From NCBI GenBank assembly GCA_015234425.1, contig JADGNE010000017.1:213667-277666 (forward strand): DNA of 64,000 bases, read 5' to 3'. Source of the DNA: Devosia sp. Lineage in GTDB: Bacteria > Pseudomonadota > Alphaproteobacteria > Rhizobiales > Devosiaceae. A program made the translations under genes and the position numbers. The notes beneath the pieces are model-generated. The model made no database searches. It had not been told where the DNA came from and was given only the letters and a program-made list of their open reading frames with translations. Positions 49,695 through 58,924 of this stretch are shown here, piece by piece; within the stretch, counting starts at the first letter, position 1, and each line of letters starts with the position of its first letter.

Positions 49695-50856
49695 CGCATT
49701 TACCGCCACCATCCATCCCACGACGGCGTCGATAGCGCCGGACGTCTGGAATTCGCTTGTCCCGGGCACCAATGGCGTTCCCGACAACCCCTTCCTCGAT
49801 CACGCCTTTTTCCTCGCGCTTGAAGAATCGGGCTGTGCATCGGCGCGCACCGGTTGGCAGCCTCAGCACATCGTCATCGCCGGGGCCGATGGCAATCCCG
49901 TTGGTCTGCTGCCGCTCTTTCTCAAGTCGCACTCCATGGGCGAATATGTCTTCGACCATGGCTGGGCCAATGCGCTGGAACGCGCCGGCGGCAGCTATTA
50001 CCCCAAGCTGCAGGGGTCTGTTCCGTTCACCCCCGCCACGGCGCCCAAACTTCTGGTGCCGTCAGGAGATATCGGGATCAAGGCTGCACTGCTGCAGACC
50101 GCGCAGGATCTGGCGGCCCAACGCCACGCGTCGTCGGTCCACCTGACCTTTCTCCCGGAGGAGGAAGCGCAGCTGACAACCGCCCAAGGCTGGCTGCCGC
50201 GCGTCGACACGCAGTTTCACTGGCACAACCAGGGGTTTGCCGATTTCGAGCAGTTTCTCGAGACACTTTCCTCCCGCAAGCGTAAGGTTATCCGGCGAGA
50301 ACGCCGCGATGCGCTGGCGGACGGTATTTCGGTGAAGTGGCTGAGCGGCGCCGGGTTGACCGAGGCTCATTGGGACGCATTCTTCGATTTCTACGAGGAC
50401 ACCGGCGCCCGCAAGTGGGGCCGCCCCTACCTCAACCGATTGTTCTTTTCCCTGCTCGGCCAGTACATGGCCGACCGGGTTGTGCTGATGCTCGCCTATG
50501 ACGGGGAAACGCCGATCGCCGGCGCGATCAATTTCCGCGGCCATGACCGACTGTTCGGCCGAAACTGGGGGGGAACGCGCGACGTGCCCTTCTTGCATTT
50601 CGAGGTCTGCTATTATCAGGCCATCGACTATGCCATCGCCCACGGGCTTGCTGTCGTCGAAGCCGGCGCACAGGGAGATCACAAGCTGGCGCGCGGCTAT
50701 ACGCCAGTCACCACGCACTCCGCCCACTGGATCGCCCACCAAGGACTGCGTCAGGCGGTGGCGGGTTTTCTCGACGACGAGCGGCCCGCCGTCGCCCGAG
50801 AACAGGAAATCCTCGAGCACTACACGCCCTATCGACGCGGCGACCGCACGGATTGA
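49684..50856 (+). CDS. GNAT-type acyltransferase of the COG3146 family
   Basis: This 390-residue protein is of the large FemAB-like GNAT group, previously called DUF482. It has NPFLDHAFFLALEESG, GYVFDHGWANALERAGGSYYPKL-like text (EYVFDHGWANALERAG), the conserved RKVIRRERRDA, and in the C-terminal half IAGAINFRGHDRLFGRNWGG. Members probably acylate cell-envelope molecules, but the substrate is unknown. It starts at GTG 49684 within the end of the GDPD gene, indicating coupling. Confidence 0.85.
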   Translation: MPPSAFTATIHPTTASIAPDVWNSLVPGTNGVPDNPFLDHAFFLALEESGCASARTGWQPQHIVIAGADGNPVGLLPLFLKSHSMGEYVFDHGWANALERAGGSYYPKLQGSVPFTPATAPKLLVPSGDIGIKAALLQTAQDLAAQRHASSVHLTFLPEEEAQLTTAQGWLPRVDTQFHWHNQGFADFEQFLETLSSRKRKVIRRERRDALADGISVKWLSGAGLTEAHWDAFFDFYEDTGARKWGRPYLNRLFFSLLGQYMADRVVLMLAYDGETPIAGAINFRGHDRLFGRNWGGTRDVPFLHFEVCYYQAIDYAIAHGLAVVEAGAQGDHKLARGYTPVTTHSAHWIAHQGLRQAVAGFLDDERPAVAREQEILEHYTPYRRGDRTD

Positions 50857-50906
50857 CGCAGCCAAAGAGGCTTTTCCTTTGGTGCCCGGCCTACTAAACA
50901 GAAAAC

Positions 50907-52031
50907 ATGGTTTGGGATGTCCTGATTTTCCTGCTTCAGGCAGGCGTAGCGTTCGTAGTTTCCACGGCTCTGTTCGATGCCCTGCATTGGCTGCTGCACC
51001 GATGGGAGAAATCGCCCAGTCCGCTGCTGCGGAAGTTCTCGTCGTGGCATTGGGTCCACCACAAATTTCTCGGCCTCGACATGCAGGTCAATCCTGCATA
51101 TGCGCGGCAGAACATCTGTTTTCACATTCTGCCGGAGTACCTGACCTCGATGGTCGGGACCGCGCTGTTCCTGCTGATCTTTCCGTGGCCGCCGATCCTG
51201 GCCGTTGCCGTGCTGCGCACGATCATGCTGGGCATGACGCTGCGCGAGGAAGGGCTGGACTATAACCACATGTCGATGGATCGCGTGGGCGGCAACCAGA
51301 GCCTGTTGTGGGTGAACAATAATTACCACGCCATGCACCACGTCTATCCGCACAATTTCTTCTCCTCCTTTGCCAATGTATTCGACCTGATCGCAGGCAC
51401 CGGATGTCAGATCGAGGGGCGTCGTTTCCTTATCACAGGCACCGGTGGTGCTTTTGGCGGCGCGCTGGTCAAGGCTCTGGAGAAGAGCGGGGCAATCGTT
51501 GAGACCGCCAAGTCCGGCGTCGATTTCTCGCCCGGAAATTACGAGGCGATGCGCGAAAAGCTCGAACGTGCCGATGTGCTTGTGCTTTCCCACGGCGCCA
51601 AGGAAGAGGACTGCTGGAACGCCAATTATGTAACCTTTCGCGATCTCATCGAGACCTTTACCGCGATTGGCCAGACCCGCCTTGCGCCACCGGAAGTGTG
51701 GGCGCTCGGCTCCGAGGTCGAGTTCCATGGCGACATGGGCCTGGCGGAACTGAAGGACTATTCTGCCTCCAAGCGCGCCTTCGCGGCACGTGCGCGGTCC
51801 TATTATCGATCCGATGATCTCATCTATCGTCACATCGTCCCCTCGTCTTTCACCTCGGCCATGGGCAAGGGCGCTATGAGCGCTGAGACGGCGGTGGGAA
51901 TCGCGCTATTCTTCATCACGCGCGGCGTCAAATATGTTCCGGTTACGCTGACCGGCCTGGCCGTATTGAACTTTTTCCGGTTCCGCTACGGCAATAATGC
52001 GACTGACGAAGTGCCTGCCGCCGCTGAATGA
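50907..52031 (+). CDS. Fused sterol desaturase-like / short-chain dehydrogenase protein
   Basis: This 374-residue protein joins two domains. Residues 1-170 are a fatty-acid-hydroxylase-type membrane domain with His clusters in LHWLLHRW, WHWVHHKFLG, YNHMSMD and NNYHAMHHVYPH, which would bind a di-iron centre. From about residue 172 an SDR-type Rossmann domain begins with RRFLITGTGGAFGGALVKAL; its YxxxK pair is in DYSASKRAF. Such fusions are known as bifunctional sterol desaturase/short-chain dehydrogenase, mainly from cyanobacteria. The lipid substrate is unknown. Confidence 0.85.
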   Translation: MVWDVLIFLLQAGVAFVVSTALFDALHWLLHRWEKSPSPLLRKFSSWHWVHHKFLGLDMQVNPAYARQNICFHILPEYLTSMVGTALFLLIFPWPPILAVAVLRTIMLGMTLREEGLDYNHMSMDRVGGNQSLLWVNNNYHAMHHVYPHNFFSSFANVFDLIAGTGCQIEGRRFLITGTGGAFGGALVKALEKSGAIVETAKSGVDFSPGNYEAMREKLERADVLVLSHGAKEEDCWNANYVTFRDLIETFTAIGQTRLAPPEVWALGSEVEFHGDMGLAELKDYSASKRAFAARARSYYRSDDLIYRHIVPSSFTSAMGKGAMSAETAVGIALFFITRGVKYVPVTLTGLAVLNFFRFRYGNNATDEVPAAAE

Positions 52032-52048
52032 CAATTCTCGAGGGACTG

Positions 52049-52465
52049 ATGAGCTACGATCCATCCAATATCTTCGCCAAGATCCTCAAGGGCGAACTGC
52101 CTTGCCACAAGGTCTATGAGGACGACACCGCCCTCGTGATGATGGACATCTTCCCCCAGTCTCGCGGTCACACGCTGATCATCCCCAAGGCTGCCTCGCG
52201 GAACCTGATTGACGCCGATCCCGCCGCCCTTTCGGCCGTCATGCCGCTGGTGCAGCGCGTCGCCCAGGCGGTCAAGGCGGCCACGGGCGCGGATGGCATT
52301 CGCCTCGCGCAGTTCAACGAAGCCCCTGCGGGCCAGACCGTCTTCCACCTGCATTTCCACATCATCCCGGCCTATGAGGGCACAGCTCTTGCCCCGCACG
52401 GTGGCGGCAAGGCGGATGATGGCGAACTCGCAGCGCTCGCCAAAGCCATCGCGGCAAAGTTCTAG
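52049..52465 (+). CDS. HIT-family protein (Hint-like nucleotide hydrolase)
   Basis: This 138-residue histidine-triad protein has IFAKILKGELPCHKVYEDD near the N-terminus and the HxHxH triad in QTVFHLHFHIIPAYEG. It hydrolyses or transfers nucleotides from phosphoramidates such as AMP-lysine. I chose ATG 52049 (MSYDPSN), with GAGGGA upstream and the usual family length, over the ATG at 52028 that overlaps the previous stop. Confidence 0.93.
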   Translation: MSYDPSNIFAKILKGELPCHKVYEDDTALVMMDIFPQSRGHTLIIPKAASRNLIDADPAALSAVMPLVQRVAQAVKAATGADGIRLAQFNEAPAGQTVFHLHFHIIPAYEGTALAPHGGGKADDGELAALAKAIAAKF

Positions 52466-52522
52466 GCTGGAGGCTGACATGGGCGACTTTTGGATGCCAA
52501 TGTTTCCGGAGACGCCCCTGTC

Positions 52523-53179
52523 ATGACCCCAACTCGCCATCTCTTCCTTGGAATGGTACTCACCGGAGCCGCCGGGTTTGTCGATGCGATCGGCTTCATC
52601 GAGCTTGGTGGTTATTTCACCTCATTCATGAGCGGCAACACGACCCAAGGCGGCACCGGGCTTGTGAATGGCGAATGGCCGGTCGTCGTGCTCACGCTCT
52701 GCCTTGTCGGGCTCTTCTTCCTTGGAAGCGTTGCCGGCAATCTGCTCGCCCTTTTCAGTTTGCGCTGGGGCCCTGCGGCGGTCAGTGGCTTTGTCGCAAT
52801 TGGCGTGGGTCTGGCGCTTGTTCTGGTGCTGCTCGGGATAGATCAACGCCAAGCCATGCTCTTCCTCGCCCTGGCCGCGGGGGCACAGAACGCTATTCTG
52901 CCCATGCGCGGCGCGGTGCGCCTTGGGGCGACCTTCGTCACCGGAACACTCTATGTCGCCGGCCAGGACCTGGCGCTGGCACTCAGGGGCAAGGTGCCTC
53001 GCTGGCGCTGGCTCCAACACCTGGTGATCTGGCTCGGGCTCTTGGGTGGAGCAATCTTGGGCGCCCTGCTCTATCGGTTCCTGGGCATCCAGGCTCTGCT
53101 GCTGCCGGCGGCCACCTACCTCGCATTTGCGCTCGGCCATCTCATGGCAGCACAGCGGGTACCTCCACACTCCGCCTGA
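52523..53179 (+). CDS. DUF1275 (YoaK-type) membrane protein
   Basis: This 218-residue membrane protein has six hydrophobic segments. The motif GAAGFVDAIGFIELGGYFTSFMSGNT is the DUF1275 hallmark (quoted here in parts: GFVDAIGFIELGG and FTSFMSGNTTQ). AGAQNAILPMRGAVRLG and TFVTGTLYVAGQDL follow, as in the family. The function is unknown. ATG 52523 is preferred over the in-frame TTG at 52490. Confidence 0.9.
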   Translation: MTPTRHLFLGMVLTGAAGFVDAIGFIELGGYFTSFMSGNTTQGGTGLVNGEWPVVVLTLCLVGLFFLGSVAGNLLALFSLRWGPAAVSGFVAIGVGLALVLVLLGIDQRQAMLFLALAAGAQNAILPMRGAVRLGATFVTGTLYVAGQDLALALRGKVPRWRWLQHLVIWLGLLGGAILGALLYRFLGIQALLLPAATYLAFALGHLMAAQRVPPHSA

Positions 53180-53185
53180 AACGAG

Positions 53186-53210
53186 AAGGCCGGGATAGCT
53201 CCCGGCCTTT
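53186..53210. terminator. Terminator hairpin between convergent genes
   Basis: AAGGCCGGG (53186-53194) and CCCGGCCTT (53201-53209) around ATAGCT; short T-run on both strands. It is shared by DUF1275 (+) and DUF2798 (-). Confidence 0.7.
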
Positions 53211-53213
53211 GGA

Positions 53214-53440
53214 TCATGCAGCGTTTTGGGGCGGCGCGAATTTGAATGCGATCTTGAACGCGATCGGATTGATGATGCGCGTGTAGATGAAGGCGATTGG
53301 CCAGGCGATGATGAACGTCTGCGGCCAATGCGACAGGAAGTTCGCGCCATTGAAAATGAAGCCGAGCGTACCCGACATGGTCAGCGCCATCATGAACGTC
53401 ATGGCGATCTGCAGGACGAGGGTCGTTTCTTGGGTAGCAT
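53214..53440 (-). CDS. DUF2798-family small membrane protein with apparent frameshift at its start
   Basis: The body (VLQIAMTFMMALTMSGTLGF, then WPQTFIIAWPIAFIYTRIINPI) fits DUF2798, proteins of about 75 residues with two membrane helices. They normally begin MLPK. That start exists at ATG 53440 (MLPKK) with GGAG six bases before it, but in another frame; one base inserted after AAGAAA would join it to TLVLQIAM. So either one A is missing in the A-run (mutation or read error), or translation begins at ATG 53402 with a 62-residue product. A TTG at 53624 in frame gives an implausible N-terminus. Confidence 0.6.
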
Positions 53441-53737
53441 CAAAGTCTCCGGCGAAAGCATGCTGGCCAGGCGCGAGCCTGCCAGCGAAATTGATTTTGG
53501 TTTTTGAGCCGTTGGGACGCGAACGCGACGAGTACTGCGAGATGCAGCGCCGGGATACCCAACCGGCGACCTCAAAGTCGGCTCTCGAGGTGTAATCCCC
53601 GCAGGTGAGATCATCAACGCTCAAGGGCGGATGGAAGCCATGCGGAGGTCCCTCTTTCCAAGTCGGGCCGTTTGCTATCGAGCAGAAGTCGGCGCCAGCG
53701 GCGGAATCATTCGATCTGCAGCCGCGAGTTCCCCGAA

Positions 53738-53769
53738 CAAAAAAGGGCCCGGATCACTCCGGGCCCTTT
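53738..53769 (-). terminator. Intrinsic terminator of clpA
   Basis: AAAGGGCCCGGA (53742-53753) pairs perfectly with TCCGGGCCCTTT (53758-53769), followed on the minus strand by a run of Ts. It lies 18 bases after the clpA stop. The remainder of the gap 53441-53787 shows no gene I can support. Confidence 0.9.
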
Positions 53770-53787
53770 CATTATCGTGACAAAAAA

Positions 53788-56127
53788 TCAGTTCTTTTCG
53801 GCAGTTGCCTTGGGCTTCTTGGGCTTGGGCAGCGCTTTGGGCTTGGCCGGGCGCGGGGGAACCGCAACCAGCTCGAGCTTTGCATCAGCACCTTCGCCGA
53901 CCACAGCCACCGTCACATTGCCGCCATTCACCAGTTCGCCAAACAGCACCTGATCCGCCAGCGGCTTCTTGACGTGCTCCTGGATCACACGACCGAGAGG
54001 CCGTGCGCCCATGCGCTCGTCGTAACCGTGCTCGGCCAGCCAGTCGGCGGCTTCCGGCGTGAGGTTGATCGTGACGCCGCGTTCGGCCAGCTGGCCTTCG
54101 AGCTGGAGCACGAACTTTTCGACCACGCGTGCCACCACTTCGCGCGGAAGCGGCGCAAAGGAGATGATCGCGTCGAGGCGATTACGGAACTCTGGCGAGA
54201 AGGTGCGGTTGATCGCCTCTTCATCATCCCCCTGCTCGCGCTTGCGGCCAAAACCGATAGGCGAGCGGGCCAGCTCTGCAGCACCCACGTTGGACGTCAT
54301 GATCAGGATGACATTGCGGAAGTCGACCGCCTTGCCATTGTGATCGGTCAGCTTGCCGTGATCCATCACCTGCAACAGGATGTTGTAGAGATCGGGGTGG
54401 GCCTTTTCGATTTCGTCCAGCAGCACCACGCAGTGCGGATGCTGATCGACGCCATCGGTGAGAAGGCCGCCCTGATCAAAGCCCACATAGCCCGGAGGGG
54501 CACCGATCAGCCTGCTGATCGTGTGGCGCTCCATATACTCGGACATGTCGAACCGCAGCAGTTCAACGCCAAGCGTATCGGCGAGCTGTTTTGCGACTTC
54601 GGTCTTCCCGACGCCGGTGGGGCCAGTGAACAGGTAGGAGCCAATGGGCTTCTCCGGTTCGCGCAAGCCGGCACGCGCAAGCTTGATCGCCGAGGACAGC
54701 GCCGTGATTGCCTGATCCTGACCGAACACTACGGTCTTGAGGCTCTGCTCGAGCCCGGACAGCAGTTCGGCATCGGACTTCGACACCGATTTGGGCGGGA
54801 TGCGCGCGATCGAGGCGATGGTCGTCTCAATATCCTCGACATCGATGATCTTCTTGCGCTGATCCTCGGGCACCAGCATCTGGCTGGCACCTGTCTCGTC
54901 GATCACGTCGATTGCCTTGTCGGGCAGCTTGCGATCGTTGATGTAGCGCGCGCTGAGTTCGACGGCGGCCTTGAGGGCGTCGTCGGTGTACTTGATCTTG
55001 TGGAACTCTTCGAAATAGGGACGAAGACCCTTCACGATCTCGATGGCGTCAGGAACAGTCGGCTCGTTCACATCGATCTTCTGGAAGCGGCGGACCAGGG
55101 CCCGGTCCTTCTCGAAGAACTGGCGATATTCCTTATAAGTGGTCGAGCCGATGCAGCGGATCGCGCCGGAAGCCAGAGCGGGCTTCAAGAGGTTCGATGC
55201 GTCGAGCGCACCACCGGAAGTAGCGCCAGCGCCGATCATGGTGTGGATCTCGTCGATGAAGAGCACCGCATGCGGCATCTTCTCGAGTTCCTTCATGACG
55301 GACTTCAGGCGCTCTTCGAAATCGCCGCGATAGCGGGTGCCGGCAAGCAGCGAACCCATGTCGAGCGAGTAGATGACCGCTTCCTTGAGCACCTCGGGCA
55401 CGTCACCTTCGATGATCTTGCGGGCGAGCCCTTCGGCAATGGCCGTCTTGCCTACACCGGCGTCGCCGACATAGAGCGGGTTGTTCTTGGAACGACGGCA
55501 CAGGACCTGAATGGTGCGGCGCAACTCACTGTCGCGACCAATCAGCGGGTCGATCTTGCCCTGACGGGCCTTCTCGTTAAGGTTGACGCAGAAGTCCGCG
55601 AGGGCAGAACTTTTCTTGCCTTCGGCGCTTCCGTCCTGAGCCCCTTCCCCGTCTTCGGCACCCCGAACCTTGCGCTCTTCGCTCGGGCCGGACTTGGTGA
55701 TGCCGTGGGAGATGAAATTGACCGCGTCCAGACGGCTCATGTCCTGCTGTTCGAGGAAATAGGCAGCATGGCTCTCGCGCTCGGCAAAGATCGCGACGAG
55801 CACGTTGGCCCCGGTCACTTCCTCCCGGCCGGACGACTGGACGTGAATAACCGCGCGCTGGATGACGCGCTGGAACGCGGCTGTGGGCCGCGCATCCTGG
55901 CCGTTTGAGACAATGAGGCTGTCCAGCTCCTCATTGATGAAATCTTCGAGGTCGCTCTTGAGCGCGTCGATGTCGACATCGCAGCCATTGAGCACGGCGA
56001 TCGTCTCCCGATCGTCGGTCAAGGCGAGCAGCAGGTGCTCGAGCGTGGCGAACTCATGGTTGCGCTCACGGGCCAGGTTCATTGCCTGGTGCAGGGCCTT
56101 CTCGAGTCCGCGCGAAAATGAGGGCAT
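53788..56127 (-). CDS. clpA: ATP-dependent Clp protease ATP-binding subunit ClpA
   Basis: This 779-residue AAA+ unfoldase passes substrates to ClpP. The N-domain repeats start MPSFSRGLEKALHQAMNLA. The first AAA module has Walker A GDAGVGKTAIAEGLA and Walker B VLFIDEIHTMIG; the second has GPTGVGKTEVAKQLA and VVLLDEIEKAHPD. The C-terminus ends in a Lys/Pro/Ala-rich tail (KPKALPKPKKPKATAEKN) that is longer than in E. coli. It is 9 bases downstream of clpS, its adaptor. Confidence 0.97.
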   Translation of the reverse strand: MPSFSRGLEKALHQAMNLARERNHEFATLEHLLLALTDDRETIAVLNGCDVDIDALKSDLEDFINEELDSLIVSNGQDARPTAAFQRVIQRAVIHVQSSGREEVTGANVLVAIFAERESHAAYFLEQQDMSRLDAVNFISHGITKSGPSEERKVRGAEDGEGAQDGSAEGKKSSALADFCVNLNEKARQGKIDPLIGRDSELRRTIQVLCRRSKNNPLYVGDAGVGKTAIAEGLARKIIEGDVPEVLKEAVIYSLDMGSLLAGTRYRGDFEERLKSVMKELEKMPHAVLFIDEIHTMIGAGATSGGALDASNLLKPALASGAIRCIGSTTYKEYRQFFEKDRALVRRFQKIDVNEPTVPDAIEIVKGLRPYFEEFHKIKYTDDALKAAVELSARYINDRKLPDKAIDVIDETGASQMLVPEDQRKKIIDVEDIETTIASIARIPPKSVSKSDAELLSGLEQSLKTVVFGQDQAITALSSAIKLARAGLREPEKPIGSYLFTGPTGVGKTEVAKQLADTLGVELLRFDMSEYMERHTISRLIGAPPGYVGFDQGGLLTDGVDQHPHCVVLLDEIEKAHPDLYNILLQVMDHGKLTDHNGKAVDFRNVILIMTSNVGAAELARSPIGFGRKREQGDDEEAINRTFSPEFRNRLDAIISFAPLPREVVARVVEKFVLQLEGQLAERGVTINLTPEAADWLAEHGYDERMGARPLGRVIQEHVKKPLADQVLFGELVNGGNVTVAVVGEGADAKLELVAVPPRPAKPKALPKPKKPKATAEKN

Positions 56128-56136
56128 CTGATGTTC

Positions 56137-56484
56137 CTACTGTTTTTCCATCACGCATTGCAGCGGATGCTGGTTCTTGCGTGCCGTATCCATGACGCGC
56201 GTCACCTTGGTTTCGGCGACCTCGTAAGGATATACGCCGCACTCACCCACCCCCTTTTGATGAACGTGCAGCATGATGCGCATGGCGTCTTCGCGTGACT
56301 TGTTGAAGACATCCTGAAGCACCAGAACGACGAATTCCATCGGCGTGTAGTCGTCGTTTAGGAGGAGAACCCGGTAAAGGTTCGGCCTTTTGGTTTTGGG
56401 ACGCGTCTTGGTCACCGTCCCGGTTTCAAAATTGGGCTTGTCGCTACCGTCGCGGTCGCTGTCATTCTTTTGCGGACCAGCCAT
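56137..56484 (-). CDS. clpS: ATP-dependent Clp protease adaptor ClpS
   Basis: This is the N-end-rule adaptor that delivers substrates with bulky N-terminal residues to ClpA. The core reads [17 protein letters not shown], then [20 protein letters not shown] and the end [24 protein letters not shown] 56484 (MAGPQKND, 115 residues) gives the normal length; ATG 56553 in frame would add 23 residues. It is transcribed with clpA. Confidence 0.94.
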   Translation of the reverse strand: MAGPQKNDSDRDGSDKPNFETGTVTKTRPKTKRPNLYRVLLLNDDYTPMEFVVLVLQDVFNKSREDAMRIMLHVHQKGVGECGVYPYEVAETKVTRVMDTARKNQHPLQCVMEKQ

Positions 56485-56889
56485 GGTTATGGCCACTCCG
56501 GCGCTTTCCCCCGAGCGGTGATGCTGCATCGTTTCTGAGGATAGTGAGGTCATGTTGCGTAAAGTCTTTTGGTAAAAGCGAAGCAGCTGGTGGGACCCAT
56601 TATGTAGGCAAATTTGGCCGCATGTTAAGGGCCATCAATTCCCGAAAACGTGACTACCAGAACCAAACTCAATGCACATTTACCGATGAGGTAAGGCAGC
56701 TCGCACGCAGGGTGCCACGAATGTCACAAACTGCAAAATTCGATGGCATTTTACGGAATGGTAACGGCCATCGATTAAATTCATTTCAAGGATAGTTTCT
56801 GGACGAACACCTCCAGCAACCCCTGCATTATCGAGTTTTTTGTTGCGTACGGGCCACTTGGCCCGATTGAGTAGAGTTGGAGTACCGGG
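56485..56889. other. Divergent intergenic region between clpS and the carboxypeptidase gene
   Basis: About 405 bases between the chosen starts, AT-richer than the coding regions. On the minus strand TTAACA (56623-56628) and TACATA (56601-56606), 16 bases apart, make a fair promoter for clpS-clpA. Just before the plus-strand gene CGGGCC-ACTT-GGCCCG (about 56848-56863) forms a short hairpin in the leader. I see no small gene here. Confidence 0.4.
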
Positions 56890-58473
56890 TTGACCTTCCT
56901 GGCCAAGACCCCTTGGCGCGCGACGTTCTTCCGCGCCATCGCCGCCTTCGTTCTCGCCCTGGCTGTCGGCCTGTCGAGTTCGATGCCTGCGCATTCCATC
57001 GAAAACCTCCGCAAGTATGCCGGCATCGTCGTCGATGCCAAGACCGGCAAGGTGCTTTACGAGGAAGCGGCCGATCAGCGGCGCTATCCCGCGTCCGTTG
57101 CGAAGGTCATGACGCTCTATGTGCTCTTCCAGGAGCTGCAGGCGGGCAACCTCACCCTGTCGACCAAGATGACCGTGTCCAAGCACGCCGCATCCGCGGT
57201 TCCGACCAAGCTTGGCCTGCGCGCTGGCTCGACGATCGCAGTCGAAGACGCGATCAAGTCGCTGGTGACCCTTTCGGCCAATGACATGGCCCGCGTGATC
57301 GCCGAACATATTTCAGGCAGCGAGAGCAAATTCGCCGAGCGCATGACCGCGACCGCCCGTGCCATGGGCATGCGCAGCACCACCTACCGCAACGCTTCGG
57401 GTCTTCCCGATGGCGGCCAGGTGACCACGGTGCGCGACCAGGCGATCCTCGGCATCGCGATCTTCCAGCACTTCCCGCAGTACTATGAATTCTTCCAGAC
57501 CACGGCCTTCCGTTATAACGGCAAGACCTATGGCAACCACAACCGGGTGCTCGGCTACATGGGCGCTGTCGACGGCATCAAGACCGGCTACATCAACGCT
57601 GCCGGCTCGAACCTGCTAACCGCTGCCCGCAAGGACAACCGTCACATCGTGATCGTGGCTTTTGGCTTCAACTCGGCCGGCGCCCGTGACGAGAAGGTCC
57701 GCCAGCTGGTCTCGTCCTATCTGACCAAGGGTCGTCGCGGCGACTATCAGCGCACCGCCATGGTCCCCGTCCCTGGCCGCCACGGCAATGTGCAGGTCGC
57801 AATTGCCCAGCCCACCAAGCCGGTGTTTGCAATGCCCATGCCGCTGCCTGGCTTCCGCCTTGCCGAACTGGTTGCCCGTAACGGCGCCCAGCCACAGCAG
57901 CAGCAACAGCAGCCCGTCGCAGTTGCAAGCGCAGCAGCGCCGGCGCCGGTCCCGGTCCCTCAGGCCGCGCCTGCTGACCTTGGCCTCCAGCCTGCCGTCC
58001 AGGCCGCAGCGATCCTCGCTGCGCCGACCCAGGCGCCAACCCCGGCCTATCCCAGCAATGACATCATTGGTGCCTGGCTGAGCGAAACCTATAACCTCGG
58101 TGCTCCTCCGGCCGCACTCGGCCAGACCGCACCGTCCGCGCCACTCGCTCCGGCAGGCAATGTCGGCGGGTCCGATCAGCCGGTTGATCTTCTGACCAGC
58201 GGCTCCGTACAGACGGCATCTGCCCCTGTTGGCGGCTGGATCGTGCAGATCGGCGCCGGCCCGTCCGAAGCCAGTGCCCGTGCCATGCTGTCGGATGCTG
58301 CCGGCAAGGTTGGCGGTCTTGGCGACTTCCGCTCCTATGTCGAGCGTTTCGAGAAGAACGGTCAGACCTTCTACCGTGCCCGTTTCGTCGGTTTCGGCGA
58401 CCGCACCGATGCGACGGCGATGTGCAATCGTCTCAAGGAACAGAGCCTGGCGTGCCTCGCCATGCAGGGCTGA
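56890..58473 (+). CDS. D-alanyl-D-alanine carboxypeptidase (S11) with SPOR domain
   Basis: This is a periplasmic penicillin-binding protein that trims the terminal D-Ala of peptidoglycan. It has 527 residues with a signal peptide (RAIAAFVLALAVGLSSSMPAHS). Active-site motifs are SVAK (nucleophile Ser, SxxK), SAND (SxN) and KTGY (KTG). A long Gln/Pro/Ala linker (about 335-440) leads to a C-terminal SPOR domain (GGWIVQIGAGPSEASARAML) that binds denuded glycan at the septum. The start is TTG 56890 with GGAG seven bases before. Confidence 0.93.
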   Translation: MTFLAKTPWRATFFRAIAAFVLALAVGLSSSMPAHSIENLRKYAGIVVDAKTGKVLYEEAADQRRYPASVAKVMTLYVLFQELQAGNLTLSTKMTVSKHAASAVPTKLGLRAGSTIAVEDAIKSLVTLSANDMARVIAEHISGSESKFAERMTATARAMGMRSTTYRNASGLPDGGQVTTVRDQAILGIAIFQHFPQYYEFFQTTAFRYNGKTYGNHNRVLGYMGAVDGIKTGYINAAGSNLLTAARKDNRHIVIVAFGFNSAGARDEKVRQLVSSYLTKGRRGDYQRTAMVPVPGRHGNVQVAIAQPTKPVFAMPMPLPGFRLAELVARNGAQPQQQQQQPVAVASAAAPAPVPVPQAAPADLGLQPAVQAAAILAAPTQAPTPAYPSNDIIGAWLSETYNLGAPPAALGQTAPSAPLAPAGNVGGSDQPVDLLTSGSVQTASAPVGGWIVQIGAGPSEASARAMLSDAAGKVGGLGDFRSYVERFEKNGQTFYRARFVGFGDRTDATAMCNRLKEQSLACLAMQG

Positions 58474-58550
58474 ACAGCCCAGTGGGGTGGCGGACAGCTG
58501 CCGCCCCGATCATAAGAATGCAGTTTGGTGCTTGTGTCTGGAGTAGCCCA

Positions 58551-58826
58551 ATGAGCGAACGTAATGCCCTGATCGAACTGGCGAGTTTCATCGGCCGCTC
58601 GCCCCTCGCCTCCCCCGATATGCGCGTGCGCAACAAGGCACTGTCGGGCATGACTGACCGTATCCTGCCCAAGCAGCGCCGCTCGGTTGGCGATCTGCTC
58701 AATGTGGTGATGACGCTCTCCGCCCGTACCCGCCGCATGGTCCAGGAACCGGTCAATGTCGAGATCGACGTCTTCGCCCCGGGCGGCAAGCGCGCCCTGC
58801 GGATGTTCTTCGGCGACAGCGTCTGA
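58551..58826 (+). CDS. Small basic protein, unknown function
   Basis: This 91-residue soluble protein is Arg-rich (MRVRNKALSGMTDRILPKQRR) with a likely helical middle (VGDLLNVVMTLSARTRRMV). GGAG is seven bases before ATG 58551. It follows the carboxypeptidase by 77 bases and ends before a strong terminator. No family recognised. Confidence 0.65.
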   Translation: MSERNALIELASFIGRSPLASPDMRVRNKALSGMTDRILPKQRRSVGDLLNVVMTLSARTRRMVQEPVNVEIDVFAPGGKRALRMFFGDSV

Positions 58827-58851
58827 ACCCAGAAGCTGATTTCACAAACAA

Positions 58852-58879
58852 AAAAATCCCCGCGCGAGCGGGGATTTTT
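58852..58879. terminator. Bidirectional terminator
   Basis: AAAAATCCCCGC (58852-58863) and GCGGGGATTTTT (58868-58879) make a 12-bp stem with a GCGA tetraloop. It is placed between the 91-residue gene (+) and the MATE gene (-), with A and T runs on either side. Confidence 0.92.
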
Positions 58880-58924
58880 GTTTCTTGCTGAGGCGTCCGG
58901 TCGACTTAGCAGGACATGCCGCTG

